A stretch of 64,000 nt of DNA, from positions 73,253 to 137,252 of the forward strand of contig JBCCIP010000009.1 in assembly GCA_039111475.1 (NCBI GenBank), in the 5' to 3' direction. Positions 8,537-17,862 of the stretch are shown here, in pieces. Below the pieces are notes generated by a model. That model was not told the origin of the DNA, searched no databases, and was given only the letters and a program-made list of their open reading frames with translations. This stretch comes from JAUIET01 sp039111475 (lineage in GTDB: Bacteria > Pseudomonadota > Gammaproteobacteria > Pseudomonadales > JAUIET01). Within the stretch, counting starts at the first letter, position 1. Each line of letters opens with the position of its first letter. The translations under genes were made by a program, and so were the position numbers.

Positions 8537-8965
8537 ATGAATGACGCACAAATCAATCTGGTGAAAGCCACCTGGGAAAGCCTAACACCTGGCGCCGACG
8601 AAGTAGCTCATTTGTTCTATTCCAATTTGTTTGAGATGGAACCAAAGTATCGTGAAATGTTTGGCACTGATATGGAGAGCCAGGGTAAAAAGCTCATGAT
8701 GATGCTCAACACGGCCGTTCGCAGTCTTGATGCTATTGAAGCGGTTGTTCCTGCGGTTCAGGCACTCGGACAAAGACATGTGAAATACGGCGTTGTTGCA
8801 GATGATTATACTGCCGTTGGTGCAGCCTTACTGAAAACTCTGGAGCAAGGACTTGGTGATGCCTTTACCGAAGAAACCCAGGAAGCGTGGACACTGACCT
8901 ATGGCACACTGTCTGGCGTGATGATTGAGGCGGCCGAGGAAGTGGAAGCGCGCGGCTCTGCTTAA
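8537..8965 (+). CDS. Single-domain globin (Vitreoscilla haemoglobin-like)
   Basis: This is a 142-aa cytoplasmic globin. It shows the globin A/B helices (QINLVKATWESLTPGADEVA, HLFYSNLF with a B10-type Tyr) and a proximal histidine region in GQRHVKYGV. It has no C-terminal reductase domain, so it is not a complete flavohaemoglobin. Its position inside a nitrate/nitrite operon suggests protection from nitric oxide made during nitrite reduction, or oxygen handling; that role is inferred from context. The start is the ATG at 8537 with AAAGGTAG upstream. Confidence 0.88.
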   Translation: MNDAQINLVKATWESLTPGADEVAHLFYSNLFEMEPKYREMFGTDMESQGKKLMMMLNTAVRSLDAIEAVVPAVQALGQRHVKYGVVADDYTAVGAALLKTLEQGLGDAFTEETQEAWTLTYGTLSGVMIEAAEEVEARGSA

Positions 8966-9061
8966 ACTTCTCCTGGTGGCTGTTAGCCTACGTCCATAAC
9001 GCTAAGCGCCTGCACATACTTGGTATCAATATTGCTAAATAACGCCCAGGCACATGAAGCA

Positions 9062-9889
9062 ATGGATCACTCAATGACTAAGATGGGGCGTATTTCTCTG
9101 GTGGGCGCAGGCCCGGGTGACCCCGAATTACTGACACTGAAGGCCTACCAAAGGCTGCGGGAAGCAGACTGGATTCTTTACGATCGATTGGTTAGTAACG
9201 AAATTCGGTCGCTGTTTCCCTCTCATTCGCGCACTGAAAGTGTTGGTAAGTGCGCGGGTAAACCTTCTGTACAACAAGTCGATATTTGTAAACGCTTGAT
9301 TCAACTTGCATCTTTAGGCCACACCGTTTGCAGGCTCAAAGGTGGCGACCCATTTGTGTTTGGCCGCGGCGGCGAAGAACTGCTGGCCTTACAGGCCGAG
9401 GGCATCGACGTAGACGTTGTGCCAGGAATAACAGCCGCATTAGGCTGCGCAGCCAGTACTCAGATTCCACTAACGCATCGTGGTGTATCACAGGGTTTCA
9501 CAACGATTACGGCGCATGGTGCGCGCGCACTGGATCACGATTGGCACGCCCTGGTTGCTCTACAACACACATTAGTGTTCTATATGGGCATTGAAAGTGC
9601 CATCTTGGTGCAACGCGAACTGCTCAGTGCTGGTATGGCTAGCACGATGCCGGTTGCTATTGTGGAACGAGGCACGCAAAAAGACCAACGCACAATAAGC
9701 GGTTGTCTACACGAATTGTCTGCACTGATTGTCAGCAACGATGTTGAATCTCCCGCACTGTTAGTCATTGGCGAAGTAACAGCGCTTACGGCGCAATGCA
9801 TGCTGCCGATTGAGCAACACTTTTCTCTTGGCACCGCTGCACTCAGCAAGAGCCCTTCACACCAGGCCGGCATCCACCACTTTCTGTAA
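9062..9889 (+). CDS. cobA: Uroporphyrinogen-III C-methyltransferase (siroheme pathway)
   Basis: This SAM-dependent enzyme methylates uroporphyrinogen III to precorrin-2, the first step to siroheme, the cofactor of NirB. Motifs of the family are present: SLVGAGPGDPELLTLKA at the N-terminus, VGKCAGKPS, RLKGGDPFVFGRGGEE and VPGITAALGCAA. There is no CysG-type dehydrogenase/chelatase domain, so those steps must be encoded elsewhere. In-frame starts exist at 9020 (TTG), 9062, 9074 and 9083; I take the ATG at 9062, but the true start could be the third ATG just before the conserved strand. Its 3' end overlaps the convergent DmsBC-like gene by 33 bp. Confidence 0.9.
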   Translation: MDHSMTKMGRISLVGAGPGDPELLTLKAYQRLREADWILYDRLVSNEIRSLFPSHSRTESVGKCAGKPSVQQVDICKRLIQLASLGHTVCRLKGGDPFVFGRGGEELLALQAEGIDVDVVPGITAALGCAASTQIPLTHRGVSQGFTTITAHGARALDHDWHALVALQHTLVFYMGIESAILVQRELLSAGMASTMPVAIVERGTQKDQRTISGCLHELSALIVSNDVESPALLVIGEVTALTAQCMLPIEQHFSLGTAALSKSPSHQAGIHHFL

Positions 9890-11734
9890 GCCTATTTCGC
9901 GCGCGTGATCTGCAAACCCTTTGTTCCGCCAGAAAAATGCGCCTGGCATTGTGGTTGGAATTACCAATACATAGAATAACGCGCGTCCTAGCAGGGCCGC
10001 GCAAACAATGCTTACGTTTAATAAAGCCCAGGCGACCAGTAGCAAGTCGCCACTGCCGAGACTTGCAAAAATAGCCAAACTAAGGTTCAGTAACATCAGC
10101 ACATTGCGCAGCACATAGGTTTTGCCAAATTCGGTGACTTGCACATATTGGGAGGCCGCTCCTTCGTGTTGAGCATCAGCTCGGTTAGCGTGGCGATGCG
10201 CGATCAAACCTATCGCTTCCAATGCTGTACCGATTGCCACAACGATCGCCAGTGTCTGCAACACCGGCATGGACTCAGTCACACCAACCAACAGTATGAC
10301 GATGGCGCCAAGTATCAACGAGCCCAGTGACAGTCCATTGCCGACGAAAGCACTGGCTGTTTGCCAATGATTCCAGAATGGACGCGCCGGTATCAAGTAA
10401 CATTTGATCATGTAAAACAATCCACCCGCGCCACCTAATAGTGCCAACGTCAGTGTGGTGAATAGCAGCGGCGTCAGCCAACTTCCATCAAGTACTGCGA
10501 AACTGGTTCCCGCCACACCCTCAAGTGCGCTATTCAACAAATCATTGCGCGGCAGTGACGCCAGCGCGGTGATCACAGCGAACGCCATAAAAATCGCAAC
10601 GCCAAACCCCTCTCGCGAAACGGGTGAATAGCGAAGATTATTGAAGCCTCGATAAAACCGCATTGGCTTACCCAGGTGAACCGTACTCATCAATAGACCG
10701 CCTGCCGATAACAAGAAAGCTGTGATCAAAACGAAGGTAAGTACGTCGCCGGTTAACACACTGTGCAACGCATCCACACCCAATATAGCGCCCAGCGCAG
10801 GAATGAATACAAGACCAATCGCTGCCTGCGTTAATAAGGTAAACAATACCAGCGGGTTTTCGTGCGAATACAGCTTGCCTAGGTTCCAGGATCTTTCCTT
10901 ACCCAGCTTTGGATCCAGCACAGCGTGATAGCCATCGCCTTCGGCGCTGCGTCGGTACTTGATCGGCGCTGTGTCTGTGCGGGTCATTTCGTCAGGCAAT
11001 TCGCTGCGTTGCTGAAATCGAATATTCGGCTGACTAATGCTGGGGTCAGGAAAACCCGGTATGGCGGTTTTCGCTTGCGAGCGGTTCTCGGGCACCGCTT
11101 CCACCACACCAAAGTCCAGGGCGTTACCTACACAAGCAGACACACACGCTGGCTTCAACCCAACCTCCAGCCTATCCACACACATATTGCACTTACTCAC
11201 CTGTCCTTTGACCGGGTCAAGCTGCGGCGCATTGTATGGGCATACCCAGGTGCAATACCCGCAGCCGAAGCAAGTATCAGGATCTTGCAAAACAGCGCCA
11301 TACTCAGTGTGTTTGGTGTAGGCATTCGTTGGGCAGCCCTTCAGGCAGACTGGATCATCGCAATGATTGCAGGCCATCGAGATATTCATGCGCTGGAAGT
11401 CAGGGTAACTGCCACCTTCCACGTAGCCTACCGAACGAAACGCCAGGTGTGACGGCGTTTCATTTTTTTCGGCGCACGCACTTTCACAGGCGTGGCAACC
11501 AATGCAATTGTCAGCGGTGAAATAGAAGGCATGTTGCTTATTGCGATCCGGGTTTTCGCCTACCGCAGGGTTGTCATTGATATACAACGATTGCTCACGT
11601 GGAACAGTATTATCCAGCAACTCGATTAAATCGATAGCTTGGCCATACACATTGCTGGCGCATTCAGGCGCAGGACCCAGCTTCGCGTAGTCGGGCTCAG
11701 TCTGGCGAGTATCCCACAGTTGCACACCAGACAT
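9857..11734 (-). CDS. Fused DmsB-type ferredoxin and DmsC-type membrane anchor
   Basis: The 625-aa protein joins two modules that are usually separate. Residues ~75-230 form an electron-transfer subunit with four cysteine clusters: CIGCHACESAC, CNHCDDPVCLKGC, CFGCGYCTWVC and CNMCVDRLEVGLKPACVSAC. Residues ~285-600 carry about eight membrane helices of the DMSO reductase anchor type (DmsC), for example LFTLLTQAAIGLVFIPALGA. It starts on the ATG overlapping the nasA stop (TGATG), so the two are translationally coupled. This suggests that the cytoplasmic nitrate reductase receives electrons from quinol through this protein. No Tat signal is visible in either partner, so the catalytic side should be cytoplasmic. 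Confidence 0.85.
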   Translation of the reverse strand: MSGVQLWDTRQTEPDYAKLGPAPECASNVYGQAIDLIELLDNTVPREQSLYINDNPAVGENPDRNKQHAFYFTADNCIGCHACESACAEKNETPSHLAFRSVGYVEGGSYPDFQRMNISMACNHCDDPVCLKGCPTNAYTKHTEYGAVLQDPDTCFGCGYCTWVCPYNAPQLDPVKGQVSKCNMCVDRLEVGLKPACVSACVGNALDFGVVEAVPENRSQAKTAIPGFPDPSISQPNIRFQQRSELPDEMTRTDTAPIKYRRSAEGDGYHAVLDPKLGKERSWNLGKLYSHENPLVLFTLLTQAAIGLVFIPALGAILGVDALHSVLTGDVLTFVLITAFLLSAGGLLMSTVHLGKPMRFYRGFNNLRYSPVSREGFGVAIFMAFAVITALASLPRNDLLNSALEGVAGTSFAVLDGSWLTPLLFTTLTLALLGGAGGLFYMIKCYLIPARPFWNHWQTASAFVGNGLSLGSLILGAIVILLVGVTESMPVLQTLAIVVAIGTALEAIGLIAHRHANRADAQHEGAASQYVQVTEFGKTYVLRNVLMLLNLSLAIFASLGSGDLLLVAWALLNVSIVCAALLGRALFYVLVIPTTMPGAFFWRNKGFADHAREIGLQKVVDAGLV

Positions 11735-13929
11735 CAGAACGCCCGCCGTTGAAGATTAAGTTGCGCAGCCAGTGTCTGTGATACTTTCTCCAGCCGAACC
11801 GTGCATTGTTTAAACGCAGGCTGGCGCGAATAGGGATCTAGCAGGCCCAGGGTTAGGCGGTTGACACAATCGTGATAGTGAAACGGAATGAATACCATAT
11901 TGGGTGGCACACGTTGCGTTAGCTGCACCATGACAACAGCGTCACCGCGCCGCGAGATGGCGCGCACATAGTCACCGTGATTGATACCCAGCTCAACCGC
12001 GGCATCAGGATTAAGCTCCATGTACGGTGTTGGGCTGAACTTGTTGATGTTGCCAATTTTTCCGGTTCGGGTTCGCGTGTGGAAATGCTCTACCACTCGA
12101 CCACTGTTCATCCAAAACGGGTACTCGGTATCAGGCACTTCATTGTTATTGACAAAATTAACGGAGATCAGGTTGGCGCGACCATCCGCTGTTTGAAATT
12201 TTCCATCAACATACAAACGCGGGGAGCCCGCTTGCTGGTTCTTGGCATTCGCCTGTGTAAACGGCCACTGTAAACCGCGCGCCTGTTCAATGCGATCATA
12301 CGTCATGCCTGAAATATCCAGCGTACGACCCTGGCCTACCGATAATTGCTTCATTTCATCAAACACAGTTTCGGTATCTTCCGGAAAATTCATATTAGCG
12401 GCGTTGTCAAAACGTTTCGCCATTTGATTGAAAACCCAGAAATCGGGTTTGGATTTTGCAAACGGTGCCAGTGCATTTCGCGTTAAATTAACCCGGCGCT
12501 CACTGTTAGTGTGACAACCCTGTTTCTCAGCCCAAACAGCCGCTGGAAAATACGCATGCGCGTACTCTACCGTTTCCACATCCTGGTAAACGTCCTGAAC
12601 AATCAGATAGTCCAGCTTCTCCATCATTTTTCGAATACGGCCCTGGTTGGCCATGCTGGTCAATGGATTGGTTGCCACCAACCACAGCCCTTTTATCTGT
12701 CCGGTCTCTATGGCCGGAAAAATGTCGGTTTGCTTTAAGCCGACCTTAGGTGGAAAAAAATCGGCGTCTACGTTCCACGCCTCGGCAATTTCTTGCCTGT
12801 GGTCTGCGTTCTCCAATAATCGATACCCAGGCAAGCCAGAGCAAGAGCTCCATTCGCGGGTACCCATTGCATTGCATTGCCCGGTAATGGAGAGGCTGGT
12901 ACCACCTGGTTTGCCAATATTGCCAGTGACAAGGCTCAAATTATTGATATTGCACACACCGTCTGAGCCATGCGTGCTTTGGTTAATGCCCATAGTCCAT
13001 ATCGACATTGACACACCCGCTTTCGCATACAGCCGAGCGACGTTACGTATGGTGTCTTCGTCTATGCCACATTGGCGCTGCGCTACCTTTGGGTCGTAGC
13101 CTTTTACGGTTTCACGTAATTGCTCTATACCGTTAGTATGATTGGCAATATATTCAGCATCTTCCAGGCCCTCGTCAAAAATCACGTAGAGCATGGCATT
13201 CATCAGAACCGTGTCAGTACCGGGCGTGATCGGCAGATGAATGTCGGCCCATTGGGCGAACATGGTCACACGCGGGTCAACGACAATCATTGGGAAGTGG
13301 CGTTTTTCTCTGGCCTCTTTTAAACGCCAATATAAAACCGGGTGTTGTTCTGGAAGGTTAGAGCCCCATGCCATCAAGCACTCGGTGTGTTCAAAATCTT
13401 CATAACACCCGGGTGGCCCATCACTGCCAAAGGAACGTTTGTAACCACTCACTGCTGACGCCATGCACAAAGTGGTGTTGCCATCGTAATTGTTGGTGCC
13501 AATACAGCCACGCACCAGTTTGCCTAAAGTATAAAACTCTTCGGTAAGCAGTTGGCCGGTTGATACTACGGCGAAGGAGTCCCGCCCATATTTTTCCTGA
13601 ATGGATTTGATCTTGCTGGCGCTTGTATCCAACGCCTGGTCCCAACTCACTGCGGTGAATGGTCTGTCGTTGGTGTCACGCAATAAGGGCTCTATGCCGC
13701 GCCCTGGAGATTCAAATAATTCCTGCTCTAAAATTCCTTTAATACACAGCTTGCCACGATTCACATCCGCTTCGGCATGGCCACGACTGGTCACTACCTT
13801 GCCATCGCTGCCTATGCCCAATTCAATCGCGCAACCGGTCGAGCAGTAATTGCAGGTACTGTACTTCCATTCCACCACGGGTTTGGTCGGAATACGAACC
13901 GGGTTGCGTTTGCTACGCCCGAAAAACAT
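11734..13929 (-). CDS. nasA: Assimilatory nitrate reductase catalytic subunit, NasA-like
   Basis: This 731-aa molybdopterin oxidoreductase of the Nap/Nas branch reduces nitrate to nitrite. The N-terminal [4Fe-4S] motif is CNYCSTGC with the fourth cysteine in GKLCIKG. Molybdopterin-binding segments include GNTTLCMASAVSGYK, where the cysteine of LCMAS is the expected Mo ligand, plus MAWGSNLPEQHP and TGNIGKPGG. A C-terminal molydop_binding domain contains GDYVRAISRRGDAVV. There is no Tat signal, fitting a cytoplasmic assimilatory enzyme. It lacks the C-terminal BFD extension of some NasA proteins, and its electron supply is probably the coupled DmsBC-like fusion. Alternative substrates cannot be excluded, but the nirBD/nrt context makes nitrate likely. 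Confidence 0.88.
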   Translation of the reverse strand: MFFGRSKRNPVRIPTKPVVEWKYSTCNYCSTGCAIELGIGSDGKVVTSRGHAEADVNRGKLCIKGILEQELFESPGRGIEPLLRDTNDRPFTAVSWDQALDTSASKIKSIQEKYGRDSFAVVSTGQLLTEEFYTLGKLVRGCIGTNNYDGNTTLCMASAVSGYKRSFGSDGPPGCYEDFEHTECLMAWGSNLPEQHPVLYWRLKEAREKRHFPMIVVDPRVTMFAQWADIHLPITPGTDTVLMNAMLYVIFDEGLEDAEYIANHTNGIEQLRETVKGYDPKVAQRQCGIDEDTIRNVARLYAKAGVSMSIWTMGINQSTHGSDGVCNINNLSLVTGNIGKPGGTSLSITGQCNAMGTREWSSCSGLPGYRLLENADHRQEIAEAWNVDADFFPPKVGLKQTDIFPAIETGQIKGLWLVATNPLTSMANQGRIRKMMEKLDYLIVQDVYQDVETVEYAHAYFPAAVWAEKQGCHTNSERRVNLTRNALAPFAKSKPDFWVFNQMAKRFDNAANMNFPEDTETVFDEMKQLSVGQGRTLDISGMTYDRIEQARGLQWPFTQANAKNQQAGSPRLYVDGKFQTADGRANLISVNFVNNNEVPDTEYPFWMNSGRVVEHFHTRTRTGKIGNINKFSPTPYMELNPDAAVELGINHGDYVRAISRRGDAVVMVQLTQRVPPNMVFIPFHYHDCVNRLTLGLLDPYSRQPAFKQCTVRLEKVSQTLAAQLNLQRRAF

Positions 13930-13936
13930 CGTTAAC

Positions 13937-14356
13937 TCAAGCGGCGCTGTCTGGTGAATCTTGAGAAAGTGACGCCACTGTTTCTTTCTGTTCCAGCAAC
14001 ACTATTTTGTTGTCGATCACATCCACATCATAGGTTTTTACTTTCACCGTTGAATCTTCCAGACACTCGCCACTGATCAGACTGAAGTGCTGCTTGTACA
14101 AAGGTGATGCCACAACAAGTGTGCTGTTTACACTACCCAATATACCCCTCGATAGCACATTCGCTTTTCCCAAAGGATCCCAATTGTTCAAGGCGAACAC
14201 GCTTGGCGATTGCGCCGGCAAGTAGTACAGTGCGATCTGCTCTTCCCCATTTGGGCCGTCAAACAGTGCACAAACACCCGCGTTTTCAATCAAATCATCA
14301 ATAGTACAGAGCACAGTGGTTGCGCTGACTTCACGTAACTGTGTAGTGGTACCCAT
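13937..14356 (-). CDS. nirD: Nitrite reductase [NAD(P)H] small subunit
   Basis: The 139-aa NirD-type protein has a Rieske-like fold without the Cys/His cluster ligands, as is normal for NirD. Recognisable stretches are CTIDDLIENAGVCALFDG, VFALNNWDP, LSRGILGS, VASPLYKQHFSLISGECL and VKTYDVDV. It supports NirB in reducing nitrite to ammonium in the cytoplasm. Its ATG overlaps the nirB stop by one base, and nasA starts seven bases after it, so all three are tightly coupled in one operon. Confidence 0.9.
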   Translation of the reverse strand: MGTTTQLREVSATTVLCTIDDLIENAGVCALFDGPNGEEQIALYYLPAQSPSVFALNNWDPLGKANVLSRGILGSVNSTLVVASPLYKQHFSLISGECLEDSTVKVKTYDVDVIDNKIVLLEQKETVASLSQDSPDSAA

Positions 14357-16908
14357 CAGCTGACCTTTGCAATCATGTTGTCATCCAGCTCTTCATCGGT
14401 CGCGGGACGCAGTTGTTGGCGCTCTTCCACTAAAACAACCGCTGAGTCTTGCTTGTCAGAGTTAACAAACTGTTTAAACCGTTTTTTCTTGTCTGGGTCA
14501 TCTATCGCTGCTTTCCATTCGCACTGATAAGTACCAACTATATGTTCCATCTGTTGCTCAAGCTCGGCGCACAAGCCCAATCGGTCTTCGATCACCACTT
14601 CTTTCAAATACTCCAGTCCGCCTTCCAAATTGTCCAGCCACACCGACGTACGCTGCAGACGATCAGCGGTTCGAACGTAGAACATCAAGTATCGATCGAT
14701 GTATTTGATCAGTGTTTCATCGTCAAGATCGGTAGCAAACAAGTCAGCGTGTCGTGGCTTCATGCCACCGTTACCGCCCAGGTAAAGATTCCACCCTGTT
14801 TCGGTAGCAATCACGCCAAAGTCTTTGGACTGTGCCTCGGCGCATTCCCGGGTACAGCCCGATACGGCCGATTTAATCTTGTGGGGTGAGCGCAGGCCTT
14901 TGTAGCGATTTTCAATGAAGATTGCCATCGTGGTACTGTCTTGCTGGCCATAGCGACACCAACTGGTACCCACACACGATTTCACCGTTCGCAGCGCCTT
15001 GCCATAGGCGTGCCCGGTTTCAAAACCCGCTTCGCTTAATATGCCCCAGATCTCCGGCAACTCTTCCAAACGTGCACCGAATAAATCGATTCGCTGACCG
15101 CCAGTAATCTTGGTATACAGATTGTATTGCTTGCCGATCTCACCGAGCACGATGAGTTTGTCCGGCGTAATTTCCCCGCCAGCAATTCTCGGCACCACAG
15201 AATAGGTGCCGTTCTTTTGAATGTTCGCCATATAGCGATCATTGGTATCTTGCAACGGTGCATGCTCAGGTTGCAGCACGTGTTCGTTCCACAATGACGC
15301 CAAAATAGATGCGACCGCGGGTTTGCAAATATCACAGCCAAGTCCCCGTCCGTGTTGTTCAATCAGTGCATCGAAACTTCTTATTTCGCCAACCTTGATC
15401 AGATTAAACAGGTCTTGGCGGGTATACGGAAAATGCTCGCAAATATCCGTGTTTACCGTCATGCCCCGCGATAACATCTCGTCATCGACAATTGATTTCA
15501 ATAAGGCAGCGCATCCTCCACAACCGGTGCTGGCCTGTGTGTCTGATTTAACATCAGCCACCGAGCAGCAACCATTGTCTATGGCTGCGCAGATATCGCC
15601 CTTGCTGACGTTCAAACAACTGCACACAGTTGCGGTCATCGGCAATGCACCCGCGCCAAGCAAAGGCGCGCCATCGCTGGAGGGCACAATCAATGACTCC
15701 GGCATTTCCGGCAATTCTATCTCGTTAAGATAGTACTGCAGCAGCATGTCATAGTCGGCGCAATCACCCACTAAGACCGCACCGAGTAAGCGCGTATAAT
15801 CAGCACTAACCACTATGCGTTTATAAATGCCTTGTTTGGCGTTTGAATACACGTATTCCTGCACACCTTTGGCACGTCCTACCGAATCACCAATTGCACC
15901 TACATCCACACCCAGCAGCTTGAGCTTGGTGGACATATCCGCACCCGTGAAACTCACTTTGTTGTCACTTAACTGGCTGGCGGCGGCTTCAGCCATTCGG
16001 TAGCCAGGGGCCACCAGTCCGTAAATAAAGTTCCCTAATGAGGCGCACTCACCTATCGCGTAAATATCAGGGTCGCTGCTTGTGCAATGATGGTCAATCA
16101 TAACGCCACCACGATCGCCAACGCGTAGATCGCTGTCTTTGGCCAATTGATCGTACGGGCGAATTCCCGCAGAGAACACAATCAGATCGGTATCCAGTGG
16201 CAGGTCTGAATCGGCAAAAACCATGCGCAGATGATGCGGATCACTGTCGGGTAAGGCTTCTATTTTTTGTGTAGCAGTAGAGGTGTGCACGCTCACACCC
16301 AGCTCTTCAATCTTGCGGCGCAACATACCGCTACCGCCCGGGTCTAGCTGCACGCCCATTAGACCCGGGGCAAACTCGATAACATGCACTTCAAGACCAA
16401 GGTTTAACAAGGCGTTGGCGCACTCCAGACCCAGCAACCCGCCACCGATCACCACACCTACTTTCGAGCCAGCCGCATTCGCTTTGATCGCGCCCAGATC
16501 ATCGATGGTTCGATACACCAGGCATCGCTTGTGTTCGTTGCCCGGTATAGGCGGTACAAACGGATACGAACCGGTTGCCAGTACCAGCTTGTCGTAGTCA
16601 AAACGACGACCGCTTTGCGCTACCACCTGCTTCTGATCGCGATCAATCGCCACCACTTCGTCGCCAAAATGCGCTTCAATGTCAGTGGCTTCATAGTGCT
16701 CACGGGTGGTCAATGCCAGGTCTTCCGCCGTTTTGCCGTTAAAGTACTCAGATAGATGCACTCTGTCATACGCCGGTCTAGGCTCACCACCAATCACTAC
16801 AATGTCGCAGCCAGCATTTGAATTCCGTAGCTGCTCTACATAGTGATGCCCCACCATGCCATTGCCAACAACAACTACCTTGGTTTTGTTCATTGGATTT
16901 ACAATCAT
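14356..16908 (-). CDS. nirB: Nitrite reductase [NAD(P)H] large subunit
   Basis: This 850-aa full-length NirB reduces nitrite to ammonium with six electrons. Its domains in order are: FAD-binding Rossmann (KVVVVGNGMVGHH), NAD-binding (KVGVVIGGGLLGLECA), FAD closing motif (DPDIYAIGECAS), BFD-like [2Fe-2S] (CSCLNVSK and GCGGC), then sulfite/nitrite reductase domains with the siroheme-[4Fe-4S] cysteines in SCVGTSWCRYG and SGCTRECAEAQ. Its N-terminal half is the obvious relative of the membrane-anchored flavoprotein at 4180-6123. The start could be 16908 or the ATG at 16893 (MNKTK). It lies three bases after nrtD. Confidence 0.95.
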   Translation of the reverse strand: MIVNPMNKTKVVVVGNGMVGHHYVEQLRNSNAGCDIVVIGGEPRPAYDRVHLSEYFNGKTAEDLALTTREHYEATDIEAHFGDEVVAIDRDQKQVVAQSGRRFDYDKLVLATGSYPFVPPIPGNEHKRCLVYRTIDDLGAIKANAAGSKVGVVIGGGLLGLECANALLNLGLEVHVIEFAPGLMGVQLDPGGSGMLRRKIEELGVSVHTSTATQKIEALPDSDPHHLRMVFADSDLPLDTDLIVFSAGIRPYDQLAKDSDLRVGDRGGVMIDHHCTSSDPDIYAIGECASLGNFIYGLVAPGYRMAEAAASQLSDNKVSFTGADMSTKLKLLGVDVGAIGDSVGRAKGVQEYVYSNAKQGIYKRIVVSADYTRLLGAVLVGDCADYDMLLQYYLNEIELPEMPESLIVPSSDGAPLLGAGALPMTATVCSCLNVSKGDICAAIDNGCCSVADVKSDTQASTGCGGCAALLKSIVDDEMLSRGMTVNTDICEHFPYTRQDLFNLIKVGEIRSFDALIEQHGRGLGCDICKPAVASILASLWNEHVLQPEHAPLQDTNDRYMANIQKNGTYSVVPRIAGGEITPDKLIVLGEIGKQYNLYTKITGGQRIDLFGARLEELPEIWGILSEAGFETGHAYGKALRTVKSCVGTSWCRYGQQDSTTMAIFIENRYKGLRSPHKIKSAVSGCTRECAEAQSKDFGVIATETGWNLYLGGNGGMKPRHADLFATDLDDETLIKYIDRYLMFYVRTADRLQRTSVWLDNLEGGLEYLKEVVIEDRLGLCAELEQQMEHIVGTYQCEWKAAIDDPDKKKRFKQFVNSDKQDSAVVLVEERQQLRPATDEELDDNMIAKVS

Positions 16909-16911
16909 TCC

Positions 16912-17835
16912 CTAAGCAGCCTGGTTGCTGCTGTTTTTTAGCGCTGTTTCTTCAGCACTAACTTCTAGATCAGACGGCGCATTCTCAATTGTGGTCGGCA
17001 GCTCAACGCAGTCGCTGTCATGCGCCACTGGCTCAGCCTCATCAGCAGTGTCATCGTGCGAGCTGTACAGAAATTCCAGAACCTGATGGCGACAATGGTT
17101 GTACAGCTGGTCTTCCGCCAACGCCAGCCTGTCGCGCGGCCTGGGCAAATTCACTTCCACAATATCGCCTATCGTAGCTGCGGGGCCTGTTGTCATCATC
17201 ACAATACGATCCGACAGCAAAACGGCTTCGTCTACATCGTGGGTAATCATGATGATGGTGTTTTTTAATTCCGCTTGAATCGCCATCACCGAATCCTGCA
17301 GCTTGGCCCGAGTCAGTGCATCCAAGGCGCCGAACGGCTCGTCCATCAGAACGACCTTGGGCTCCATGGCAAGACAACGTGCAATACCCACTCTCTGCTT
17401 CATACCACCCGAGATTTCGTGTGGTGCCTTGTCTGCGGCGTGATCCATGCCCACCAAATTCAGGTTATGCAGAATCCACTCGCGCATCTCTGACGAACTT
17501 TTACGGCCGCGAAACACCTGAGCAACCGCCAACTCCACGTTTTCGTACACGGTCAACCAGGGCATTAAGGCATGGTGCTGAAACACAACCGCGCGATCCG
17601 GCCCTGGTTCGTTTATGTGTTTCCCTTCCAGTATTACACTGCCGACACTGGCCTGATCAAGCCCGGCCACAATATTGAGCACAGTGGATTTGCCACAACC
17701 GGAATGGCCAATCAAGGAAATAAACTCACCTTGTTGAATGGTTAGCTGAACATCTCTCAGGGCCTCGAAGCCACCGGTGTCGGTGGGAAAGGTTTTACCC
17801 ATCTGGCTAATTTCAAGATAACGCGTACTGCTCAT
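16912..17835 (-). CDS. nrtD: Nitrate/nitrite ABC transporter ATP-binding protein
   Basis: This 307-aa ATPase of the NrtD/SsuB group energises the nitrate importer encoded by the two preceding genes. The Walker A motif is GHSGCGKST, the signature is ISGGMKQR, Walker B is VVLMDEPFGALD and the H-loop lies in IMITHDVDEAVLLSDR. The C-terminal ~50 residues are a low-complexity Glu/Ala-rich tail without the NrtA-like regulatory domain found in NrtC. It is 27 bp downstream of nrtB and three bases upstream of nirB. Confidence 0.9.
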   Translation of the reverse strand: MSSTRYLEISQMGKTFPTDTGGFEALRDVQLTIQQGEFISLIGHSGCGKSTVLNIVAGLDQASVGSVILEGKHINEPGPDRAVVFQHHALMPWLTVYENVELAVAQVFRGRKSSSEMREWILHNLNLVGMDHAADKAPHEISGGMKQRVGIARCLAMEPKVVLMDEPFGALDALTRAKLQDSVMAIQAELKNTIIMITHDVDEAVLLSDRIVMMTTGPAATIGDIVEVNLPRPRDRLALAEDQLYNHCRHQVLEFLYSSHDDTADEAEPVAHDSDCVELPTTIENAPSDLEVSAEETALKNSSNQAA

Positions 17836-17862
17836 ATCACACTCCTCATTTTTTCCCTCGCA

